Made by a program: the position numbers and the translations under genes. The notes under the pieces are model-generated. The model did no database searches. It was not told the origin of the DNA and saw only the letters and a program-made list of their open reading frames with translations. From Chloroflexota bacterium (lineage in GTDB: Bacteria; Chloroflexota; Anaerolineae; Thermoflexales; Thermoflexaceae), in the NCBI GenBank assembly GCA_030550075.1, contig JAUQQB010000002.1, positions 1 through 32,694 of the forward strand: DNA of 32,694 nt, read 5' to 3'. Within the stretch, counting starts at the first letter, position 1, and each line of letters opens with the position of its first letter. This document shows positions 1 to 6,376 of this stretch, piece after piece.

Positions 1-270
1 GAGACGGGCCGCCTCCTGAGGGTCGCGCACCAACCATGCGGTCAGCACCGGCACCAGGACCACCGCCAGGGTTCCGCCGGTGAACAGGAACAGAAAGTCC
101 GGCATGACCATGGCCACATCGAAGGCGCTTTTATCCGGCCCGGTGCCGAAACGAGCCGCAACTATCGCCTGGGCCAGGAAGCCGGTGAGCTTTCCCAGCA
201 GGCTCAGGCCCGCCACCATGGCCGCTGGTTGCAGGATCCGACGGAGGAACCCGTAGAGCTCCTCAGACAC
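1..270 (-). CDS. murJ: MurJ/MviN-family lipid II flippase, N-terminal part (runs off window)
   Basis: The first 90 codons of a membrane protein; the 3' part lies outside the window. The N-terminus resembles the MurJ/MviN family of lipid II flippases. A first hydrophobic helix contains a GKLTGFLAQ motif, followed by an A..FGTGP..SAFDVA segment matching the family's FG....DAF.VA signature. A second helix with P at the start and the G...AV.VPVL motif typical of MurJ helix 2 comes next. MurJ proteins move lipid-linked peptidoglycan precursors across the inner membrane. I chose the GTG start because GGAGGGAGGT (278-287) sits 7 bases upstream. The esterase gene on the same strand ends 59 bases upstream, so co-transcription is possible. 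With only 90 residues visible, another member of the polysaccharide-exporter superfamily is possible. Confidence 0.75.
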   Translation of the reverse strand, partial: MSEELYGFLRRILQPAAMVAGLSLLGKLTGFLAQAIVAARFGTGPDKSAFDVAMVMPDFLFLFTGGTLAVVLVPVLTAWLVRDPQEAARL

Positions 271-329
271 GGCGCGGACCTCCCTCCACGAGGAAGACGA
301 GGGCCGGGGGCATCCGGACCGGTTGCCGC

Positions 330-1256
330 TTATCGTCCCAACCGTCGCCAGGGCTCCGCATAGAAATCCAGATATTCCTCCAGCGCGCGGGCCCACAGGG
401 CATCTTCATGCCCTCCGGGATGCACCGCCAGACGCACCGGGATCCCCCGGGTTTCCAGAATCGCCGCCAGTCGTTGCGCCCCCTCCAGCGCCCAATCCGC
501 ATCGCCAGCGTCCAGATAGATCCGAAGCCCTCGAAGATCCGCCTCCTGAGCCAGGGTAAAGGGATCGTAAGCCGGCGGGGCCCTGTTCACGCTCAACGCC
601 GGGCTGTGCCCGCCCACGCTGGCGAATGCTTCCGGATGGCGCAGGGCGATCTCCAGCGCCCACACGCCGCCCCGCGAGATGCCGCCGATGGCCCGGGCCC
701 ATCGGGCCGGCTCGACCGGATAGCGGGCCTCGATCGATGGAATCAGGACCTCCATGATCATGGCCTCCACAGAGCCCGGCCCGCCGCTGGTGTAGACATA
801 CAGAGCGTCCGGGAATCCCGGCAACACCACCAGGAAGGGGGGCCAGCGCCCGACCCGGATCCCGGCTTCCAGCGCCTCATCGACCCCCAGCTGATCCCAG
901 TGAGTGTGATCATAGGGATAGCCGTGGAGAAGGTAAAGAGCGGGATAGCGCCTTGCCGGATTCCAACAGGGAGGAAGATAAACCCGATAGGGGATCTCCG
1001 CCCCCATTGTGGGAATGAGCACCGAACCTGTCTCCCAGTGCCCCGGCTCACACGTAGGGGTCGGCGAGGGCGCTGGCGTGGCGGTCGGCGTCGGGGTCCG
1101 GGTGGGGGTGGGCGGGATCAGGGTTGCAGTCGGCGTTGGAGTGGGCAAGGGAGATAGATCAACCGCCATCTGCGGCGTCAGGAGCAGAACCAGGTTCAAC
1201 GTGAGCAACATCCCGATGAGGACGAGCCAGTTTGGCCTTCGCATCTCGATGATCAT
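330..1256 (-). CDS. Membrane-anchored esterase of the Esterase D / PF00756 type
   Basis: A roughly 308-residue alpha/beta hydrolase predicted to act outside the cell. An N-terminal hydrophobic segment (about residues 10-28) is a signal anchor. It is followed by a Pro-Thr-rich linker (about 37-68) of the kind common in Chloroflexota surface proteins. The hydrolase domain starts near residue 70. It shows LYLLHGY (oxyanion region), GGISRGG with the nucleophile Ser at about 194, Asp at about 249 in LDAGD, and HPGGHE with the catalytic His at about 283. That triad order fits the S-formylglutathione hydrolase / antigen 85 / Fes-like esterase family; the substrate cannot be told. No start has a strong Shine-Dalgarno: ATG at 1256, TTG at 1265 and ATG at 1244 are all possible. 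The MurJ-like gene follows 59 bases downstream. Confidence 0.85.
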   Translation of the reverse strand: MIIEMRRPNWLVLIGMLLTLNLVLLLTPQMAVDLSPLPTPTPTATLIPPTPTRTPTPTATPAPSPTPTCEPGHWETGSVLIPTMGAEIPYRVYLPPCWNPARRYPALYLLHGYPYDHTHWDQLGVDEALEAGIRVGRWPPFLVVLPGFPDALYVYTSGGPGSVEAMIMEVLIPSIEARYPVEPARWARAIGGISRGGVWALEIALRHPEAFASVGGHSPALSVNRAPPAYDPFTLAQEADLRGLRIYLDAGDADWALEGAQRLAAILETRGIPVRLAVHPGGHEDALWARALEEYLDFYAEPWRRLGR

Positions 1257-1329
1257 CCCGGTCAAGGATCGGGTTGTGTTCGCATCGTGAGGGCTCTGCC
1301 CTCTCGCCTTATCCTCCGCGCCTCCTCAA

Positions 1330-1376
1330 TTTCATAGCTGAGAAGGCCGCTTTCGGCGGCCTTCTCAGCTATGAAA
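1330..1376. terminator. Long perfect hairpin, terminator-like
   Basis: A 21-bp perfect inverted repeat (1330-1350 and 1356-1376) with loop TTTCG lies downstream of the Nudix gene and upstream of the esterase, both on the minus strand. Neither side has a real T-tract, so it may act as a weak terminator, an mRNA-stabilising element or a dispersed hairpin repeat. A similar hairpin with the same loop is at 22228-22272. Confidence 0.6.
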
Positions 1377-1418
1377 ATCCCCTCCACCATCATGACCGGA
1401 TACACCTGCCGTGTCTCT

Positions 1419-2381
1419 TTACCTCACCACCGCGTATGGATAACGGGCCATGGCATCCTCTATCCGAACCCGCCAGCGAACATCCAGCGGCCTGGGGAGC
1501 TGATCCGGCGGGAAGAACCCGACCTCCAGGGATTCGACGCCATCCGCCTGCAGGCGGCCGCCTGTGATCCGGGCCTCGAAGCAGGCCACCACCGGCTGAG
1601 AGCGATCTCCATTGGGATACGTGAACGTCCATGCCGGATCCGTATACAGGCCCACCAGGCGTACCGGCTCCACCTGAAGTCCGGTTTCCTCGGCCACCTC
1701 CCGGATGAGGGTCTGATCGATCCGCTCGCCGACTTCCATGATCCCGCCGGGCAGCCCCCACTCGCCGTTGTCATCCCGGCGCTGGAGGAGGATTTTCCCC
1801 TGCGCGTCAAAGACCACAGCGCTGGTGGCGGGGACCACCAGGGTAGCCGGGCCGACCCGTGCCCGCAGGCGCCGGATGGTTTCCCCGGGGTTTCGAGACG
1901 GCTGCCCGGGCGCGCCGCTCCGAAAGGCCGCCGCGGGATCGTTACGCCGGTAATCCGCGATCATCGCCGCATACCATGGCGGTAGAGGGGGGAGCTCCTC
2001 CAGAGAAAACCATTGCAAAGCCCGGGATTCCTGGCCATCCGGACGCAAAGCGCCCCCGCGCGGGCGCGCCAGGAAGCAGGCGGTCACCGGGTGAACGATG
2101 TCGCCGTTCGGGTAATGAACCATAAACTCCGGGGAAGTATAGAGGCCAATCAATCGCTCGACCCGGATGGCCAGGCCGGTTTCCTCCCCGACCTCGCGAT
2201 GGAGGGCCTGGAGGAGGGATTCGCCCGGCTCCATCACCCCGCCGGGCAGGCCCCACGCCTCGAAGTCCGTGCGCTGCTGCAGGAGGATGCGGCCGTCTTC
2301 GTTCACGATCAGAGCGGTGGCGTAGACCAGCCAGATCGGTTCCGATCCGATGTGCTGTCGCAACCAGCGGACGTAATCCAT
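1419..2381 (-). CDS. Tandem (two-domain) Nudix hydrolase
   Basis: A 320-residue protein made of two complete Nudix domains. Nudix box 1 (about residues 47-70) and box 2 (about 212-235) both keep the G(x5)E(x7)REVxEETGL pattern, including the Glu residues that bind the metal. Both halves also share a YTxPxxxxxYPNGD segment after the box, which suggests internal duplication. Nudix enzymes hydrolyse nucleoside diphosphates linked to another group, often for housecleaning or NDP-sugar/NADH turnover; the substrate is unknown. The start is ATG at 2381, without a strong ribosome site. The gene is followed by the perfect hairpin at 1330-1376 and preceded by tRNA-Glu on the same strand. Fused tandem Nudix proteins are uncommon compared with single-domain enzymes of about 150 residues. 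Confidence 0.9.
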   Translation of the reverse strand: MDYVRWLRQHIGSEPIWLVYATALIVNEDGRILLQQRTDFEAWGLPGGVMEPGESLLQALHREVGEETGLAIRVERLIGLYTSPEFMVHYPNGDIVHPVTACFLARPRGGALRPDGQESRALQWFSLEELPPLPPWYAAMIADYRRNDPAAAFRSGAPGQPSRNPGETIRRLRARVGPATLVVPATSAVVFDAQGKILLQRRDDNGEWGLPGGIMEVGERIDQTLIREVAEETGLQVEPVRLVGLYTDPAWTFTYPNGDRSQPVVACFEARITGGRLQADGVESLEVGFFPPDQLPRPLDVRWRVRIEDAMARYPYAVVR

Positions 2382-2474
2382 GGCCGATGTTGAACGACGA
2401 GAATGGGCGGATGCAGAGGATTTGTGCGTCGGTGGGGTCGACTCTGGCGAGCCCGCCGACTCACAAATCGGCCT

Positions 2475-2507
2475 AAAACAAATCGGGCGCGGCCTGCGCC
2501 GCGCCCG
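2475..2507 (-). terminator. Intrinsic terminator of the tRNA-Glu transcript
   Basis: A 10-bp perfect GC stem (2484-2493 and 2498-2507, 4-base loop) is followed on the minus strand by a T-rich run (ATTTGTTTT). It starts 5 bases after the tRNA 3' end, so it is a classic rho-independent terminator for the tRNA. Confidence 0.85.
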
Positions 2508-2511
2508 TGGC

Positions 2512-2590
2512 TGGTGGCCCCGGCGGGATTTGAACCCGCGATCTCTGCCTTGAGAGGGCAGCGTCCTGGACCGGGCTAGACGACGGGGCC
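2512..2590 (-). tRNA. tRNA-Glu (anticodon CTC)
   Basis: Read on the minus strand, this 79-base stretch folds as a cloverleaf. The acceptor stem is GGCCCCG/CGGGGCC with discriminator A and an encoded CCA. The anticodon stem CTGCC/GGCAG closes the loop CTCTCAA (anticodon CTC), and the T arm is GCGGG-TTCAAAT-CCCGC. GTCGTCTAGC in the D region is typical of tRNA-Glu. It has its own promoter (2608-2636) and terminator (2475-2507). Confidence 0.95.
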
Positions 2591-2607
2591 ACGGTCTCCG
2601 TTATTCA

Positions 2608-2636
2608 ATCTTACCTGGAGCAGGTCGGTTCGTCAA
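2608..2636 (-). promoter_or_regulatory. Sigma-70-type promoter of tRNA-Glu
   Basis: On the minus strand, TTGACG (2631-2636) and TAAGAT (2608-2613) are separated by exactly 17 bases, and the -10 lies 17 bases before the mature tRNA 5' end. The -35 box overlaps the stop codon of the upstream phosphatase gene (2633-2635). Confidence 0.8.
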
Positions 2637-3709
2637 GGCTTGCGCGCGGTCGACGGTATGACGCTTTCGCGCTCGCGCTTCCAGGATGAGGGGGCACACC
2701 GGGGATGGAGACGGACGACCTGATCGATCCCATGGCCCTCGATCGTAATGAACTGGAAAACAATCCGACATGAATCGGCCTCCACCCGCATCGCCCCGCG
2801 CTGCTCTCGATATCGAACCTGACTCCCGGGGATCGGGGCGCGGAATGGATAGCGGGCCGGATGCCCGCCCAATCCATTGACGAAATACAGGAGGCCATCC
2901 CGCTCGATGCGCTCGTAAACGTGATCATGGCCGGCCAGGACGGCGGTGGCTCCCCATTCCGCAAATGGCCACTGCAGGGCCGGGGTGGAGCCGTGGGGGC
3001 CGGAGGAGTAGGGCGGGTGATGCAGCACCACGAGGCGCCAGGGGGCATCGGTGGCCTGGAGCTGCTTCCTTAGCCAGCGCGCCTGGCGCGAATGCGATGT
3101 GATCCCATCCGGCTCTCCCGGGTTGCTGTTCAGGATGAACAGGTGCACCGGCCCCCAGCGGACCTCATAATAGCGCTCGTTGCCCGGCAGGGTGAAATAG
3201 TCCAGATAGGGGCGGGCCCTGGCGGTTGCCCAATCGTGATTGCCCAGGGCCGGGAAGAAGCGGTTCTGATCGGCCCCCGCTCCATACCGCCCGCGGTAGG
3301 GAGCGATGAAGGCATGGTAGTAGCGTCCGAGGTTCTCGTCAATGGTCCGGGTTTCCCCTCGGGGGTAATTGTTATCTCCGGTGGTAACAATAAAGTCCGG
3401 CTCCCAGCTCTGAACCAGCCGGGCAACCGCCTCGGCTGCCGGGCCCGCTTGTCCGTAATCGCCAATCACTGCGAAGCGGACGGTCGGTAGTTGAAGCGAG
3501 GGATCCTCTTCCTGTATCTGAATGAGGAGGCTGTCAGGGAGCAAGTTCCCATGCTCGATCAACCGCACAGATGTCCTGGGGAAGACCCCTTCGGAGAGAG
3601 AAACGTGGAGGTCGGGGATGGGCGAGGGTTTTCGCACGCCCACGGTTCCCATGTCCGCAAGGGCCAGGGCAAAAATGAGCAAACTGCGAAAGGAGGACCA
3701 GAGGTTCAT
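2633..3709 (-). CDS. Secreted calcineurin-like metallophosphoesterase (purple acid phosphatase-like)
   Basis: A 358-residue protein with an N-terminal hydrophobic signal or anchor (about residues 6-20) and a catalytic domain from about residue 77. The metal-binding motifs appear in order: GDYG (83-86), GDNNY (111-115), GNHDW (about 157), HHPPYS and GHDHVYER. This order and the NNYP/GHDHVYER variants match the tartrate-resistant/purple acid phosphatase branch of the calcineurin-like superfamily. It probably hydrolyses phosphate esters outside the cytoplasm. The start is ATG 3709 with AGAAGG close upstream. The tRNA-Glu promoter begins inside its stop codon. A truncated gene fragment and an IS scar lie just upstream. 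Confidence 0.9.
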   Translation of the reverse strand: MNLWSSFRSLLIFALALADMGTVGVRKPSPIPDLHVSLSEGVFPRTSVRLIEHGNLLPDSLLIQIQEEDPSLQLPTVRFAVIGDYGQAGPAAEAVARLVQSWEPDFIVTTGDNNYPRGETRTIDENLGRYYHAFIAPYRGRYGAGADQNRFFPALGNHDWATARARPYLDYFTLPGNERYYEVRWGPVHLFILNSNPGEPDGITSHSRQARWLRKQLQATDAPWRLVVLHHPPYSSGPHGSTPALQWPFAEWGATAVLAGHDHVYERIERDGLLYFVNGLGGHPARYPFRAPIPGSQVRYREQRGAMRVEADSCRIVFQFITIEGHGIDQVVRLHPRCAPSSWKRERESVIPSTARKP

Positions 3710-3818
3710 CGTACCTTCTGAGGTTGTCTGAGCGCCGAACGGCCTGCGTTTTTGTTGTGGGTGCGAGGGACAGGCGCGGTTGGCTGTGAAATGGCGGTCG
3801 AATGAAAGTCAAAGTCAC

Positions 3819-4118
3819 TCACCTTGAGTTCCCGCGAAGAGCGATTTCCACCACATACCCTTGACCGTTCCTGGAACCCCAGAACAAATACCTGCCCTGT
3901 CCATATTGAACAGACCACAGGGCTGCCTCGCAACAATACGCAATCACGATTTGATCGAAATCGGGACCCACCTTCCAACCATCGTATACAACGAAATACT
4001 TGGCATCTCTCTCTCCTATAAAGATCAGTTTGTCGGTCAAACCATGGGGCCGATAGGCCCTGTCCAATCCGTAAAGTTGGCGAACATCAGAGCCATCATA
4101 GATGATCGTAGCACGATT
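3819..4118 (-). pseudogene. C-terminal fragment of an unidentified protein, cut by an IS element
   Basis: About 100 codons of protein-like reading frame end in TGA at 3819. The sequence is rich in strand-like segments (KLIFIGE, KYFVVYDG, GRYLFWG, GYVVEIAL) that look like repeats of a beta-propeller or beta-sandwich secreted protein. I do not recognise the family. The frame stays open further (to 4349), but beyond about 4118 it only mirrors the antisense of the transposase, so the original N-terminus is missing. The exact junction lies somewhere between about 4108 and 4125. No start codon or ribosome site is left, so it is unlikely to be expressed as such. Confidence 0.6.
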
Positions 4119-4723
4119 CCCAAGGAGTGGGAAGCCCAGGGGGTATGGGAAAGGCTGTGGCGGCGCCTCCTGGAATGGGGATATCGAGAGAAGAAGCTGT
4201 CCCTGGAGGGGGTCGGGGTCGATGCCACGACCGTGGAGGCTAAAAAAGGGGGGAGGGGGTGGGCTTCGACGGCTACCGTCGGCGGAAGGGGACGAAGGTC
4301 CACGCGGTCGTGACGGCGCAGGGGGTGCCCGTGGGGGTCGAGGGGACATCGGCTCAGAAGTCCGAAGGGGCGGTCTTTCCCAGGGTCCTGAAGACCGTGC
4401 GGGTGGGGCGCCGGACCCGGCCTCGGGGAGTGGCCGGGGACGGGGCCTCCGATAGCCGCTCGATTCGGGCGGAGCTCCGACGCCGGGGCATCCGGGCCTG
4501 GATTCCGGTGAATCCCCGAAATCGTCGGAGGTCCCGGCGGGGACGGCCCGATCGCCGGGACCGGGAGGCGGATCGGGTCTTGCGGGGGGCGGTGGAACGC
4601 TTCTTGGCCGGGTGGAAGGGGGGCTTTCGACGGTTGGCCCTGCGTCATGAGCGTCTCCTGGCCACCTTCCAGGGTTTCATGCGCCTGGCCTGTTTCCTCA
4701 TCACATGGAGAGTTTTGGGATGA
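4119..4723 (+). pseudogene. IS5-type transposase, 5'-truncated and frameshifted
   Basis: Transposase homology begins abruptly at about 4120 with a GVWERLWRRLLEWG segment, and the usual first 60 or so residues of IS5-group proteins are absent. The first acidic residue is in VGVDATTVEA (about 4221). The reading frame then moves by -1 at an A6G6AG5 run (4242-4259). It continues as FDGYRRRKGTKVHAVV..., RGIRAWIP, RRGRP and VERF (third acidic residue), then the RRLALRHE and F.GF.RLACFLI C-terminal signature, ending at TGA 4723. This is the DDE pattern of the IS5 family. Because the 5' part is missing the copy cannot be active, whether or not the frameshift was programmed. It lies between two truncated minus-strand genes. 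Confidence 0.8.
4242..4259 (+). other. A6G6AG5 slippery run at the transposase frame change
   Basis: Six A, six G, one A and five G occur exactly where homology passes from one frame to the -1 frame. A TAA at 4241-4243 closes the -1 frame just upstream, so the shift must occur at or after this run. It is either a programmed -1 frameshift site, as used by many IS families, or an indel in a homopolymer. Confidence 0.5.
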
Positions 4724-5135
4724 GCTCAATGAAAACGGCCATCCGGGCGCGAGGAATTCGGGTCAGGCGAGCCTCTCTCAAAAGTTCGCGGACGCCCGGC
4801 CAAGCGGCCGCGCTGGCCCCGGAGCGGATGAGATGGTAGAGGAGGGTGAGAAAGTGAGTCTTTCCGCCGCCGAACTGGGTGGTGAGATTGATGCCCGGAG
4901 AGGTGCCAATGAGGTCGCCGTTCAGAAGGCGCAGCGTTTCCACCGCCATTTTTCGGAAGGCGTCGGTCAGGTAAGTGCGGGCGAAAAAGCGCTCCGGGTC
5001 CACGTAGTCCCGGGGCACCCGTCTGTCTATCACTTGGTCCAGGTGGATGGCAAACTCCCGCGCGTCCAAGGGGATGCCCTGACGCAGGTCCTCCCGGGGG
5101 ACGGCGACTTGGTGCCAGGGTTTCAGAATGGCCAT
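4701..5135 (-). pseudogene. DUF499-family ATPase, N-terminal fragment truncated by IS
   Basis: This is the first 135 or so residues of a DUF499-type ATPase, a family usually about 1000 residues long. Visible family features are an N-terminal segment with PLDAREFAIHLDQV, then DPERFFARTYLT, then the unusual P-loop TTQFGGGKTH (about residues 86-94) and AWPGVRELL. Homology stops near AVFI (about 4740). The last few codons to TGA 4701 run antisense through the transposase 3' end. The start is ATG 5135, with GGAGG 4 bases upstream, so the 5' end is intact. DUF499 proteins are known from predicted anti-phage loci, often with DUF1156 methyltransferases; any such partner is missing here. It sits third in a minus-strand cluster after the TrlF-like and AlbA_2 genes, 72 bases after the latter. 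Confidence 0.75.
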
Positions 5136-5207
5136 CTTTCCTCCCGCAGTGCGGAGTGCAAACAATGGGCGAAGTGCGATGTGTGCGGTGTAGGATCAGG
5201 AGCGGTT

Positions 5208-6368
5208 TTACTCTTGCGGGCCTCTGGGGATTACCACCACCGTTTCGTTCCCCTCCTCCCGAATGTCCGGCTCCTGACCAATGGCCTTTTTCACCTCCAG
5301 CATTGCGCGCCGAAAACCGTTTCCTGTGTCCGTGACGAATCCAGCCCGGACAAAGAAAGAGTACAAGAGAGGATTCCTGAGCACGTGGGCCAGCCCGGCC
5401 CGGATCATTTCTACGGTGACGGTGTTCGGAAGCGGGCCAGGGCTTCGCACCTCCACCCGGTCGTCCAGAATGAAGATGCGGATGGGAGCATGAACCGTAT
5501 AGTCCCGGTGGACCAGGGCGTTGACCACCACTTCCCGCAGGGCCTTCTCCGGCAGTTCCGGATGGGCTTCCGGTTCAAAGCCCCGGATCCGATGGACGGT
5601 TCGGAGGTGGAGGTTCAGGAAACGGGCGGCATCTTCCAGCATCTGGAAAAGGGTTCCTTCAATGCGCTTTGCGTTGGATGGCTCGCCGGAGGAATCGCGG
5701 CCCGGAATGCGCGCCGCCGTGATATAAGCATAAGGGAGGTATTTCTGGGGCTCCCGACCGAAAAGGAGGAGAGCAGCCACTGTCGGGTGCTTTCGGCCTT
5801 CCCATTCCCTGACCAGGTGCCAATTGACCAACAGGATATCTGGTTCGGCCCCGGTTTCTCCCAGCGTCCGTGCGCAAAATTGTGCGAACGCAGCAATGTC
5901 TATATCCTCCGGCACGGCCCGGAGGATCAGTGTCTCTTCATAGAAGAGGCTCTCCGCGGCCTGAAAGAGCCGCAGGAGTTCCTGCCGGGAGGCCCTACGT
6001 CGCCCCGTTGTCGTCCGGATGAAGTACTCCCCTCTGTTGGTGCGATACGGACGCTGGTCCCCTTTGGGAACATGAACAACAACTACCGTCCCTTCCGGGG
6101 TTTGAACGGTTTCCTGGACTACAGTCAGAGGGGGCTCGCAATTATGGAGGGCGACGTTATCCACCTTGCGCATCCATTCATCTGGATTTTCTAATCCTAC
6201 AACGACTCGTCGCTGTTCGTCCACGCCGAAAATCATCTGGCCGCCATCAGTATTGGCGAAAGCGACCAGAGAGGCGGCCAGAGCATCGGGATGAATGGGT
6301 CCCCGCTTGAATTCAGTGTGCAGGTCTTCCCACTTCTCTATTCGCTGTTGTAATTCTGGCCAGTCCAT
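5208..6368 (-). CDS. Schlafen AlbA_2-domain protein with C-terminal GHKL/RecG-like ATPase region
   Basis: A 386-residue COG2865-type protein. The N-terminal AlbA_2 (Schlafen-type putative nucleic-acid-binding) domain spans about residues 10-125. It shows the E.K.G motif in HTEFKRG, the VAFANTDGGQMIFGV core and the PYRTNRGEYFIRTTTGRR segment. The C-terminal region (about 250-380) carries LREVVVNALVHRDY, which resembles the N-box of histidine-kinase-like ATPases, and DTGNGFRRA, like the G-box. Such proteins are often called RecG-related or transcriptional regulators, and many sit in defence or toxin-antitoxin loci. I chose ATG 6368 because GGAGGAAGT lies directly upstream; the more distal ATG at 6383 would overlap the preceding gene. 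It starts 8 bases after the TrlF-like stop codon, so translation is probably coupled. Confidence 0.85.
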   Translation of the reverse strand: MDWPELQQRIEKWEDLHTEFKRGPIHPDALAASLVAFANTDGGQMIFGVDEQRRVVVGLENPDEWMRKVDNVALHNCEPPLTVVQETVQTPEGTVVVVHVPKGDQRPYRTNRGEYFIRTTTGRRRASRQELLRLFQAAESLFYEETLILRAVPEDIDIAAFAQFCARTLGETGAEPDILLVNWHLVREWEGRKHPTVAALLLFGREPQKYLPYAYITAARIPGRDSSGEPSNAKRIEGTLFQMLEDAARFLNLHLRTVHRIRGFEPEAHPELPEKALREVVVNALVHRDYTVHAPIRIFILDDRVEVRSPGPLPNTVTVEMIRAGLAHVLRNPLLYSFFVRAGFVTDTGNGFRRAMLEVKKAIGQEPDIREEGNETVVVIPRGPQE

Positions 6369-6376
6369 ACTTCCTC

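Noticed and set aside
4647..6194. Plus-strand open frame of 515 codons
   Set aside because: It is antisense to the DUF499 and AlbA_2 genes, which have family motifs and ribosome sites; its own translation has none.
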